A stretch of 64,000 nucleotides of DNA from Trematomus loennbergii (taxonomy: Eukaryota; Chordata; Actinopteri; Perciformes; Nototheniidae). The position numbers were made by a program, and so were the translations under genes. Shown here in pieces: positions 48,201 through 57,692 of the stretch (the first letter of the stretch is position 1; every line of letters starts with the position of its first letter). Location of the stretch: assembly GCA_012861695.1 (NCBI GenBank), contig JAAOOA010000203.1, positions 207,501-271,500 of the forward strand. Direction: 5' to 3'. The notes under the pieces are model-generated. The model was not told the origin of the DNA. It searched no databases and saw only the letters and a program-made list of their open reading frames with translations.

Positions 48201-49668
48201 TAACTGTCACGTTTGAAGGGACGAAACCGTGACATATTCACGTCTCCCAGCATGGTAGATCGTCACATGTTCACGTCTTGCCGTGATACCGGGTTGATTA
48301 TTAAATAATCATTTAAATAATTATTTTCCCCAATACACGTTACTATGTTTGGATCAGATATGTGGGCAGGCAGTCAAGCAACGTGTAAAAAGCCTCAACC
48401 CCAAGTGAGCTTGTAGTCTTAATTAATGTTAGCGTGTGTGCTTAGCTGTAAACACAGTCGGATGGGTGACCAAAACGTCCCCGTTTTCCGGGCAAAGTCC
48501 CCGTTTTCGGTGGCCGGTACCCGGTTGAAACTCCCGAAAATGTTCCCGTTTTTGACTGTGCGTTAAAAAACATAGAGCACGGTGAAATAAAACGTTACAT
48601 GTCAGTAAAAACAGAGTAACAGTGTTGTGCCTGTTTGTAGCGTTAGCGTATTTCTCCTTCTTCTTCTTCTTCTTCTTCTACTTCTAATTCAATGCCCGCG
48701 AGATATTGGACAAAAGAAACCTAGTGTCAACTAAATCCATAGTATTACAACAAAAGTGCTTTAAACGAGGTAAATTACGAATTTATGTTCTCAATCTCCA
48801 AGTGTGGGATTGAATATTAAATTAGTTTAGATTAGATGTATTGTCCCCAGGGGGAAATTCATTTTCACAGCTCTGTGAAAACAATATCAAATCAACAAAA
48901 AATAAGACAGACAACTATAGATAGCACCACACATGATGGTTACTTGTTATTATTTAGGGTTGCCTGTATGGAACAGGTTTCTGCCAAAGCGAGCCCTTTT
49001 ACTATAATAATAATAATAATAATATGTTAGGCCTATGTATTATATAACCATATGGGTACAATGAGCGACATCTAGTGGCGGATTGTGGAACATTGATCAG
49101 ATTTTTCTCATGGCAGTTAGACTCTAGAGATAAACCAGGGGACTTTATGTTTATGTTTAATCTGTGTCTGTCCATTTGGTGTAGTGTTTGATCCAATATT
49201 ACATTTGGTTTATATATTAGTCACTTTCTTATGAAATGCCAGGTTTTAAGCCTTGGTTTGAACATTCAATCCAGGAAATAATTGTTCTTTAATCCTGACA
49301 TGACTAGAGTAGATAGCTAGTAAGTAAGTCTGATAGGAAGAGGAGTTAAGGGATAGAGGAGTAAAGGTTATGGTATAATTACAGAGCCTGTCAATGTATA
49401 AATGGAGGAAATCAATGTTAGTCTGTTAACCAAAGTGCAGCCATCTAATAAAGTACTATTATTAAAGATCAGAGGAAAATAACCGAACGAGAGGGGTAAA
49501 TCCGGAATTAAAATAAAGAAGCAAAGAGATTGTAGAGCAGTGAGAAGGGAAAAAGCTTGGTGTGTCAATTCATTACATTGCCGTTTTTTTTACGTTGTTG
49601 TGAAAAAGAATCGCCACCTCGGATTTGTTAACAGCCCCCTCAGTCATTTCATCCTGGAGCCGGGCCTG
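45230..49668. mobile_element. hAT-like element, 4.4 kb, inserted in Gypsy pol
   Basis: Ends are CGGGCCCGGCGCCACG and CCTGGAGCCGGGCCTG (inverted repeats). The exact 8-bp TSD is ctctaggt (45222-45229 and 49669-49676). 'gccccctca' repeats lie inside both ends. It contains the foldback 45348-48296. Outside that, the right part (48305-49630) is AT-rich with (TTC)n at 48655-48678 and (ATA)n at 49004-49024, and has no transposase. Confidence 0.88.
45348..48296. mobile_element. Foldback element, 2.95 kb
   Basis: Begins caacccggtatcacggcaag and ends with its reverse complement at 48296. The exact 8-bp TSD is attattaa (45340-45347 and 48297-48304). The arms exceed 1 kb and are nearly identical in reverse, e.g. 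gccctagctggtcgacacct (left) against its complement near 48035. The loop (about 46690-47280) includes a decayed MITE copy at 46860-47030. The inner arms match those of the 32316-38075 foldback but the outer ~400 bp do not. Confidence 0.88.
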
Positions 49669-49676
49669 CTCTAGGT

Positions 49677-50323
49677 GCCTCATCATCAGAGTTTTCTGAG
49701 TCACTGCTTTGTGATGTCTCTCTCTGTCGTTGTTTCTCAACATGATGACTCTTGCTCTTCCCTCTAGGTGGTAGCAGATTTCCTGTTGGTTCAGGCAAGT
49801 TTACAGGTAGGTCATTGACAACGTGTAGGAGATTTCGATGGAGGGTACGGATCTTATGACCACCTGTCTCAGAGCACACTTTGTACACAGGAATGTCACC
49901 AACTTGTTCTTTGACGACATACACAGTTTGTTCCCAGTAGGACCTCAATTTTCCAGGTCCACCTCTCTCACTCATGTTGCGGACTAGGACTCTATCACCA
50001 GTTTGGAGCACAACTCCCTTGATGTGACAGTCGTAGTACTTCTTGTTTCTTGCACTGGAGTGTTGACTGTTTTCAGATGCAATCCGGTAAGCCTCTTTCA
50101 TTCTCAGAGCCCATTTCTTAGCATAGCCCTGTGTTGTTTCAGTCTGACCTTTGGCTGACAGACCAAACATTAAATCTACTGGGAGACCCGGGTGCCGTCC
50201 AAACATGAGGTAGTGGGGTAAGAAGCCTGTTGCCTCATGCCTGGTGCAGTTGTATGCATGTACAACCAGGGGTAAGTGGTCTTTCCAGTTGCTCTTTTCT
50301 GTTTCTCCCAGGGTCCTCAACAT
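49677..50323 (-). pseudogene. Gypsy integrase, C-terminal part
   Basis: The minus-strand frame contains [20 protein letters not shown], the conserved segment after the integrase catalytic core, and then GDRVLVRN and [12 protein letters not shown], the GPY/F-like C-terminal module. It overlaps the upstream integrase frame with a frameshift at about 50320. Its own stop lies in the nested hAT-like element and is not original. Confidence 0.88.
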
Positions 50324-50922
50324 TTGGAGCAGCGTCTATTGAACCTCTCAGCTGGGTTTCCTTGGGGGTGGTATGGGGTTGTCCTCGAATGCGCAACTCC
50401 AGCCAGATGCCTCAGGGTCTTGAACAGGTCATTTTCGAACTCTCTGCATTGGTCGTGGTGTAACCTGGTCGGGTAGCCGAATCTTGGAATGAAGTAATTA
50501 TAGATTTTTTCAGCAGCTGTTCTGCCAGATTTATTTTTTGTTGCGTAGACTTGAGCAAATCTGGTAAAATGGTCAATAACTACTAAAATGTACTTGTAGC
50601 CCCCTTTGCTAGTTTCCAGGTGCATATAGTCTATAGACACAAGCTCAAGTGGTGCAGATGAAGTGATGCTGCCCATTGGTGCTCTGACGTGTGTCACAGG
50701 TTTCTTTTGTTTGATACAGGGGCACTTTCTGGTTACATAGGTTTCAATGTCCTTTTTCATGAAAGGCAAGTAGAAATGGTCTCGAGCCAGGTGGATGACC
50801 CTTTCAGCCCCAACATGTCCCATGTCGTCATGGAGATGCTTTAGTACCAGGGGGTGGTATCGTGATGGTAAGACGAGCTGCTGCCGCTGACTGGCTGTCC
50901 GGTACAACAGTTGATTTTCCAT
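50317..50922 (-). pseudogene. Gypsy integrase, zinc-binding and catalytic core
   Basis: The minus-strand frame has an HHCC-type zinc finger (H in [12 protein letters not shown], then CPCIKQKK). The core follows, with SIDYMHLE, then [13 protein letters not shown], where the usual D is preserved within HHDQ, and AERFNR near the last acidic residue. A frameshift after ERFNR ends the frame at 50317. Function in an active element: joining cDNA to host DNA. Here it is broken. Confidence 0.88.
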
Positions 50923-51860
50923 TTCTCTGATGTAGGTGTCAATAAAAGAGGGAGACGAGAGAGCGTGTCTGCGTCTATGTTCACTCTTCCTGGCCTGTAT
51001 TTGACATCAAACCTAAAGTCTGCTAGCTCACCTACCCATCGGTGGACCACAGCATTCAGCTTGGCAATACTCATCATGTATGTGAGGGGATTATTGTCTG
51101 TGTATACTGTGAAATGGGGTGCATAGAACAGGTAATCCCTAAATTTCACACATATCGCCCACTTAAGAGCAAGAAACTCGAGTTTCCCTGAGTGCATGTT
51201 GTAATTCTTCTCAGCGGGAGACAGAGTTCTTGAACCATAGGCGATGACTCTCAATTTTCCCTCCTGTCGTTGATACAACACAGCGCAGAGTCCCTGCTGA
51301 GAGGCGTCAGTGTGAAGCACAAATGGCAGTTCGAAATCCGGATAGGCCAACACAGGTGGGTGTGAAAGTGTGTCAATCAGCTGTTCAAGGATCCTTTGGT
51401 GATCATCAGTCCACAGGACAGGTGTCCTTGAGGGCAGCTGAGCTCCTTTTCCAACCTTATGTTTCCCCTGGGTCACGGTAGAGCTTCCTTTAATTTTTAA
51501 CAGATCATAAACTGGTTTTGCAATGCTTGAGAAGTTTTGAATATAGGCTCTATAGTAGCTTAAGAAACCCAGTAACTTCCGCACTTCTCCAACTGTGCTT
51601 GGCCTCTTCTCTTTCAGGGACATGATGGCATCAATGTCTTTTGGGTCAATCCTGACACCGTCTCCAGAGACCAGCCTCCCAACATGCCTGACCTCTTTCT
51701 GGAACAGCTCACACTTTGTTGGTCGAAGCTTGACACCATGGGACTGCAAGGCTCTCAGGACTTGACGTACTACCTCAACATGGCTAGTGAAGGAGTCAGA
51801 GTAGCAGAGGATGTCATCGAGGTAAGGGATACAGCAGTTGTCACACAGAGAGTCCAACAT
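50841..51860 (-). pseudogene. Gypsy reverse transcriptase (palm onward) and RNase H
   Basis: The minus-strand frame starts just after a TAA at about 51861 and reads CIPYLDDILCYS, the YxDD catalytic motif. It continues through the connection (FLSYYRAYI) into RNase H (FVLHTDASQQGL, EKNYNMHSGKLEFLALKW and VYTDNNPLTY). Upstream, the motif-A side ('ILDQGKA') is present at about 51990, but the preceding fingers region is missing. The frame ends by overlapping the integrase frame. Confidence 0.9.
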
Positions 51861-52153
51861 TTACTCCATGCTGCGCTGAAAAGCAGCAGTGGCGTTGGAG
51901 AGTCCAAAAGGTATCCTCACCCACTCATATAGACCCCAGGGGGTGATGAACGCCGTCATGTGTCTGGATCCTTCAGCAATGTAGCCTTGGCCTTGCCTTG
52001 GTCTAAAATGCTATTTATTTATAAAGGGGCTTGGTCACTGCACTGTATGTGCGCTGAACTGGGATGTTGTCCTTTAAGTTGATGTCCCCATCATCTTTAG
52101 CAAAGGCTGCCGATTCCTCGTGTAACATCTGTTCCACCTTCATCTGTTGCTCA
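51861..52153 (-). pseudogene. Gypsy RT, N-terminal part with a large internal deletion
   Basis: Minus-strand sequence reads a pre-RT segment ending in …TKPLYK (about 52020) and passes directly to …ILDQGKA… (about 51995). The fingers and early palm expected in this family, roughly 80 codons, are missing. An in-frame stop (tggagtaaatg on the minus strand) follows at about 51862. Together these abolish RT activity. Confidence 0.75.
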
Positions 52154-53300
52154 TCACTCAGGTGGCTGACATCCACAGGTGGTGCCACAGTGCAGAAGTG
52201 GGTTTGTCACTGTTAGAGAAGAACTGGCTATATTTGCCTGGGCTTGATTGTCCTTGCTGCTTGGGTTGTCTGTCTCTATCACTCTATCAATGGTTTCGAT
52301 GGTGCCTAGAACAGTACAGCTGGGCAGAGTCACAGCACTTCTGGAATGGTTTGACACAGGCACCTTTACGAAAGGTCTCCCTGTCTGTTGGATCGCCATT
52401 AGTCCTTCTCCAACACTCAGCTGTGCCAGTGGTGTAGCTTCTAGATTGGGTTCGAAAAGCACAAGTGAGTCAGATTCACTAATATCTACTGGTACCCTGC
52501 ACTTAATATAAGCTACCTGGCCAGGATAAATAGTGACTTCTTTCCTGCCTATCTTTACTGCAGCACTCTGTTGTTTCTGTTTTTGCTCAGTCTTTATGAA
52601 ACTCACCATAGCTTCTGCCATAGCACTGTCAGTCTCCAAAGCACCAGTAAGCAAGTTGACAAGGATAGATATCACTTTGGGTCTACTTTCATGACTCCTA
52701 AAGAGTTCCTGGATGACATTAAAACCAACTATTGGTCTGTCTATTTTTATTCGACTCACTAGGAAAGGCACTCGAATAGATAAGTCTGGATCATCGTTTC
52801 CCTGCAGGTTTACTACCACTTCAATCCATCCTTCATAAGGTACTGCATCTCCTGTGACAGCCGTCACGTAGAGATCATCCTCCATGAGTTCACTGAGGGG
52901 TTAATAATATTGTCCAGGTAAGTATCTGTCTTTCCAAGCACTGTCTATTATGCTCACATTGGCCCCAGAGTCTAAAAGAGCGGTTATGGCGTAACCGTTC
53001 ATGCTACATCTCAATAGCGACTTTCGGCCAATTAGCGGAGCTATCTTTTTGATTGGGTGTTGTTCGTTATTTTTCTGCGTGTTGATAGGTGTATGACCAG
53101 TGCTTTGTCTTGCTGCTGTAACCTCCTGGGGGAGGGACTTGTCCTTTGGGTCGGTCAGTGGTCGTCCCGTTGCCCTGACCGGCGCCCGTTTCCCGCCTGC
53201 TTCTGTCTTTTCAAGCAGCCTATAGCACGATGACCCTCCTCCACAGAAAAAGCAGTGGCTACAGTTTGGTTGAGCCTGAGCTATGCATTGTGGGCACCCA
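52154..53300 (-). pseudogene. Gypsy nucleocapsid end and aspartic protease
   Basis: At about 53200-53300 the minus strand encodes a cysteine/histidine cluster (CPQC…NCSHCFFC), a knuckle-like motif. At about 52960-52978 it encodes ALLDSGANVSI, the DSG active site of retropepsins. A stop (QYY*) near 52900 separates this from the 243-codon frame 52885-52154, which carries the rest of the protease and a linker to RT. Several in-frame breaks. Confidence 0.82.
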
Positions 53301-53307
53301 TACGCTC

Positions 53308-54704
53308 TCAGAGCAACACTGGTGGGTGGTTGATGTAGCCCTCAGGCACCTGGGTCGTTGTTGATAGCTGTTTCAGTGTTTCCATTGCCTGTGTTAAAGC
53401 CTCAACCTGAGCACTCAATCTCTGGATGACATTATCCTTACTTTTGATTTGAGTCTCTCCCACACTGCTGAGTATTTCTTCAGGTTCAGCGAGTATGCTG
53501 TGTGCTTGAGTCAACTTGCGGTTGGAACTGCGTCCCAGTCTGCGCTTTCTTTCACTTTCTTCCATTGTAGTCTTGATAACCTGCCTTAACAGAGCTTCAT
53601 CAGACACAGTGGGGTCAGCAAGCAGTGGTTTCAGCTCCCGTCTGACATCCTCATGTCTCTCTCCCATGCCTTGATAGACTGCATTCAAAAACACACCCTG
53701 CAGTGTAGACGCATCATACTTAATAAGTGCATTTGCCTGTCTGGAGGTGAACATTATTTTTTGTTTCAGTCCTATCATGCGGTATAGGAATTGCTGTGGA
53801 GCTTCATTTTCATGCTGTCTAGCACACATCAATTCCTGGAAGAGCTCTGTGCTGCTCTTCTCGCCAAGGTGGGACTGCAGGAAACTCTTCAGCTCCGTGA
53901 CTGTAAGATCTTCCTTGTTTGTCAGCATGTCTTTAAAGTTTCCACCCTTTATTATGCATAACACCCCTCTAATGATCTCGTCGTCAGTGTGTTGCTCTCT
54001 GCAGCCCTCCTCAATCTGTTTACATATGCTGTTAAAGCTAATGTCTGATGAAGTGTCAGTTATCTGCCCTCCATGAATCTTAAACTCCCTTCTATGCAGA
54101 AGTGAAAGATCTTTAAGGGAAATCATGCTCTCTCGGGTGGGATTAGAGAGTCCTTCTGTAGATGTATGTTGTGAGTTAGGTATATGCTGCTTACTGGGTT
54201 GGCTAGAGTGAGGTTGCGGTGTATCTGAACTAGGTGTAGTGACACCTTGTTGAAGTTTGTTTTGCACCTCCTCTAAGCCCCTTAACAGTTTCTGTAAGTC
54301 TGTGTCATGAATGCCAGTCTCAGTTGGATTGTCTAATGGCTCAAGTGGTTGGTTAGCGTTAACAGTAGCAGATAACATCAGAGGTGACTTAACAGAAGTA
54401 TCAATTTCACCCTCTTTGGACACAGTATCTTGTAGACACAACAACATTGACATTCCCTCATCTTCTAGGTTTAGTAGAGTCATACTGTTCCTATTCGCAG
54501 CAATATACTCACACAGCCCTCCTCGTCGTCCCTGTTTAGCTCTGATGAGTCAAGTCCTTCCACTGGATCGAGGTGTGTGGCAACTTCATACACTTCATCT
54601 GCTGTTAACTGATGAAGTCTTTTCTTGATGGACCAGCTTAGTCTCTTCTTCTCGTTGTCAGCCATCCTGTGTGTTGTGGGCAACTGTGGCAAACAGTTCT
54701 GCAC
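53308..54704 (-). pseudogene. Gypsy gag
   Basis: Two minus-strand frames make up gag: 54704-54480 (starts MADNEKKR-like sequence, basic then acidic) and 54483-53308 (391 codons). The junction is a frameshift at about 54480. The long part has a Gag capsid-like segment (ELFQELMCARQHENEAPQQF, YRMIGLKQKI) typical of fish Gypsy gag, then a basic region and a predicted coiled-coil (QRLSAQVEALTQAMETLKQL). Gag would form the cytoplasmic particle. Confidence 0.8.
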
Positions 54705-54849
54705 TCCTAGGCATAGATCCCCTTTAACCTGGTCTCTCTAACTCTTGAGTCGCTAACTGGAAGCACCTTCACTCCGGCAAAACGTCGTCAGTCCTGTCCT
54801 TTAGGTCCAATATCACTGGATCAGCATATGGTCGTCTCAAACGATGCTG

Positions 54850-54867
54850 ATCCCGGACGAGCCCCCA
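54850..54867 (-). other. Primer-binding site, tRNA-Pro type
   Basis: The minus strand reads TGGGGGCTCGTCCGGGAT, the 18-nt site known to pair with the 3' end of tRNA-Pro in murine leukaemia viruses. It lies six nucleotides (gattat) inside the 5' LTR end, so there is a short spacer. Confidence 0.88.
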
Positions 54868-54873
54868 ATAATC

Positions 54874-56952
54874 TGTAACAGGCCCCACTATGCAGGGCAC
54901 GATAACAGATAATATTCCTGTAAAACCGGAGAAATTATGAGCAGAGAATTCCTTTTGCTGCTCGTTTGGGGGTCTTGCCAGAATTGATTAACAATTGGCA
55001 CAAAACAAAACACAATTGTTCTTGCCCTTTTTCTACTCTCAAATAAACACATGTTTATATGTTCATGTCTTCAAAATATACTTTTAACATGCTTGAAGTA
55101 TTCAAAATAAACACATTTGTCTATAACCAAGTGTCATTAACATCATGACTAAAAATAAGAATGTACTGTTAACCTGTTACGCACAGCCCACCCGGTACCG
55201 GGCGGATAAACGCGTCATTTGCAGGAAACAACGTCTAAGGAATCTTAATATTGAATAAACTATGAATGTTTTATATCCATGTAACGGGAAGAAATCCAAA
55301 AAAAAAAAACATGCTAGCACTCAGCCTCTGAATTATCCACGAGCGAAAAAATGTAACCTAAAACGGCACTTAAACTCACAAACTCCCTTATTACTTATCC
55401 TAGATGCACAGCCAACCACTCGTTTTTGGTCTCTTGGAGACACAGAATCTAGGGGTGCCCACCTCAACACTCAGTGATAAACATTTGCGACGCTATAAAC
55501 GAAAGCGTACATCATAACATGTGGAGCTAGGTAGCTAGAAACGCTAACATGGCTTACCTTGGTCAAAACTGGTCTTCAATGGCATTAAAACGATAAAAAA
55601 CGATGCTGCAGTTAATCCATAGGTTAATCCAATGTGTCTGTGTCCTCTTTGAAATTATTTCTGATAATCCATAAGCAATAAAACTGCTTTTTCATTTCCA
55701 AATGCCAGAGCTAGAGATCGGTCCACTCTGCTGCACATTTACATGCTCGCAGCCCCCACCTTTTCTCTTCACAACGTGTGTGTGGGGGCCTCCCCCTCCG
55801 ATTCTATTGGCTCTAACAGTCAGAAAGAGGTGTCAACCATCAAAATCGACCAAGGGGGGCCAGAGATATGGATAAAAAAACATTTTCACCCAAATAACCT
55901 CAGAGGTGGGGTGGTTTTGGCTAAACCTCTCTAAAAAGGTCAAATGTCACTTGTTTTGCATCAATCTTGATACAGGGTACTTATTATATGTTGTACTTTG
56001 GGTTCCTAAAGCTTTTAGTCTACTAACCCATCATCCAAGGGTAGTTTTCACTATCTGTAAAAAAGAATGTTTGGACGGACACTATAATTTACAGTTTTTT
56101 ACTATGTAAAATCTGAATTTTCTTTAAATAAAAAACATTTATATTGATTCTGACACTTCTACATCCAACTCACAGATGTAACCTTGCTTTAATAAAATAA
56201 ATTATTCATATAACCCTTTTAGAAGTTAAGTTGTAGTCATTTGTTTTGGGCATGTCATTTTCGAGCCTGAAACATGAAAAACAGGCTTGGTGCTTAACAG
56301 GTTAAGTACCTTTTCAGGATAACTATTAGCATTAGTCTAAAATGTGCTAGCATTAGCATCTAACAAGCATTTACAATAATTAAAGAACGACTGACCATAG
56401 TACACATAGGCTATAGATAATACAGAGGACACATTGTCATTTGGAATATAAACACTGAAAATAGGTAGCTAATAAAGTGCACAGGAGCTATAAACAATTA
56501 ACTTGCATTCACTTTCATCAGGGAGCGTGATTCTACTACATCTAAATAGCGACCGCCATTACACATACACACACAGACACCACGAGGTGGTCTTCTATGC
56601 GGCATTAAACATAATAAACAACATCTAAACATCACTTCAAACTTAAGACATTGCGATTTATAACATTTGTGACAGTCTGTACACATTACTGACCTGGAGA
56701 ACAGGAGAAATTATGAGCAGAGAATGCCTTTTGCTGCTCGTTTGGCGGGTCTTGCCAGATTGGCAAGCTAACGACAGCTCCGTCATCACGTCAGACATTT
56801 TACGGCAGACGCGTAATTAATAACCAACCCCTTTGCGGCAGTGATACCCTGCCATCTACTGCCCCCTGCTGTCCATTGTTAAACAGGTCATATAAAATCA
56901 TATTAAATATAAACAAACAATTGTGATTACACACACTTTGTGTGGGTCACAC
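54874..56952 (-). repeat. 5' LTR, ~950 bp plus a nested MITE
   Basis: Starts TGTAACAGGCCCC and ends TGTGGGTCACA, like the 3' LTR. Removing the TTAA-flanked element 55173-56301 leaves about 950 bp. Two copies of a ~57-bp direct repeat ('ggagaaattatgagcagaga'…'ggtcttgccaga') lie at about 54926-54982 and 56705-56760. Confidence 0.8.
55173..56301. mobile_element. piggyBac-like element, 1.1 kb, inside the 5' LTR
   Basis: TTAA at 55169-55172 and 56302-56305. Inverted ends are CCTGTTACGCAC and GTGCTTAACAGG. AT-rich, with no transposase frame. Confidence 0.82.
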
Positions 56953-57243
56953 TACCCTGCAGTATACAAAGTCATTCAAACTAGCTGCACCTTTACCAGC
57001 TTTGAGAACACTTTCATGATCAATCATTATAAAACATATCATATATATTATTCTGAAATGGACCAATCTGCACAATGACTACTTTTACTGTCGCTACTTT
57101 CACTATATTTTGATGAGAATACTTTTCTACTTTCACTTGAGGAACATTTTGAATGCAGGACTTTTACTGTAACAGAGTATTCCTACACTCTGGTACTTCT
57201 ACTTTTACTCAAGTACAAGATCTGAGTACTTCTCCTACCTCTG

Positions 57244-57692
57244 CGTATTACAGTTAAGATATCTGCCAGCTAGTATGTGTTTCCTTCTGAAGTCTTCATG
57301 TCCAGAATGTTTTATTTGTGTTTGGTTTGGTGTCGAGTTGTGAAGCATAGACGGCGGGGCGCTGGGTGTCTACTCTTGTATCAACTTGTATTGGCCCACT
57401 GTATCATCGGATCTTCTTCCAGGTGTTTTTTTTAAAGTGTGCATTAACACCGACAGTAGAAATACTGTATAGATCTTAAGCTCAGGGGAACGTTAGACCT
57501 GCAAAGACAACTTACAGAAGATAGTCAAGATGTCTGATGGCTAGAATTGTTGTCAGGATTCTTCCTGGTTCATCTGTTCTTGGATAAGTATGGAGTTGTA
57601 CAACGTAGACATCAAGCTGTTTTATTAAAATCATAACTTTTTAAACCCTGTACAACATGTTCCTGATTCTCTCCTGTTTCCTTCTCTTTCAG
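57244..57692. other. NLR intron before the NACHT exon
   Basis: Ends with a pyrimidine tract, cctgtttccttctctttcag. No other feature. Confidence 0.6.

Larger units (their letters stand above)
44041..56952 (-). mobile_element. Ty3/Gypsy LTR retrotransposon, degenerate, with nested insertions
   Basis: Order in sense (minus) direction: 5' LTR (56952-54874), tRNA-Pro-type primer site, gag, protease, RT, RNase H, integrase, polypurine tract, 3' LTR (44339-44041). Pol order with integrase last is that of Ty3/Gypsy. The 4-bp TSD is ctac (44037-44040 and 56953-56956), and the empty site is reconstructed by the sibling MITE at 13926-14506. Stops, frameshifts and an RT deletion disable it. There is no env-like frame between pol and the 3' LTR. 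Confidence 0.92.
43810..57243. mobile_element. MITE of the 'AAGTACTTAAGTA' family split by a Gypsy element
   Basis: The left part, 43810-44040, starts CAGAGGTGGGAAATAACT. The right part, 56953-57243, ends GTACTTCTCCTACCTCTG. Joined, they parallel the reverse complement of 13926-14506 (for example ctccacctggagtaaatcca then caagctaccctgcagtatac). Flanks cgtatgat and cgtattac share six of eight bases. It lies in the intron between the RING and NACHT exons. Confidence 0.82.

Noticed and set aside
45348..48296. Palindromes as assembly artefacts
   Set aside because: An exact 8-bp target duplication outside the outer ends and numerous small differences between arms argue for a real element. Read support was not available to prove it.
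51684..54628. Plus-strand frames over the Gypsy region
   Set aside because: They are antisense shadows of gag and pol.
44041..56952. Endogenous retrovirus, because of the tRNA-Pro-type primer site
   Set aside because: Pol order and motifs are Ty3/Gypsy, the target duplication is 4 bp, and there is no env-like frame between pol and the polypurine tract.
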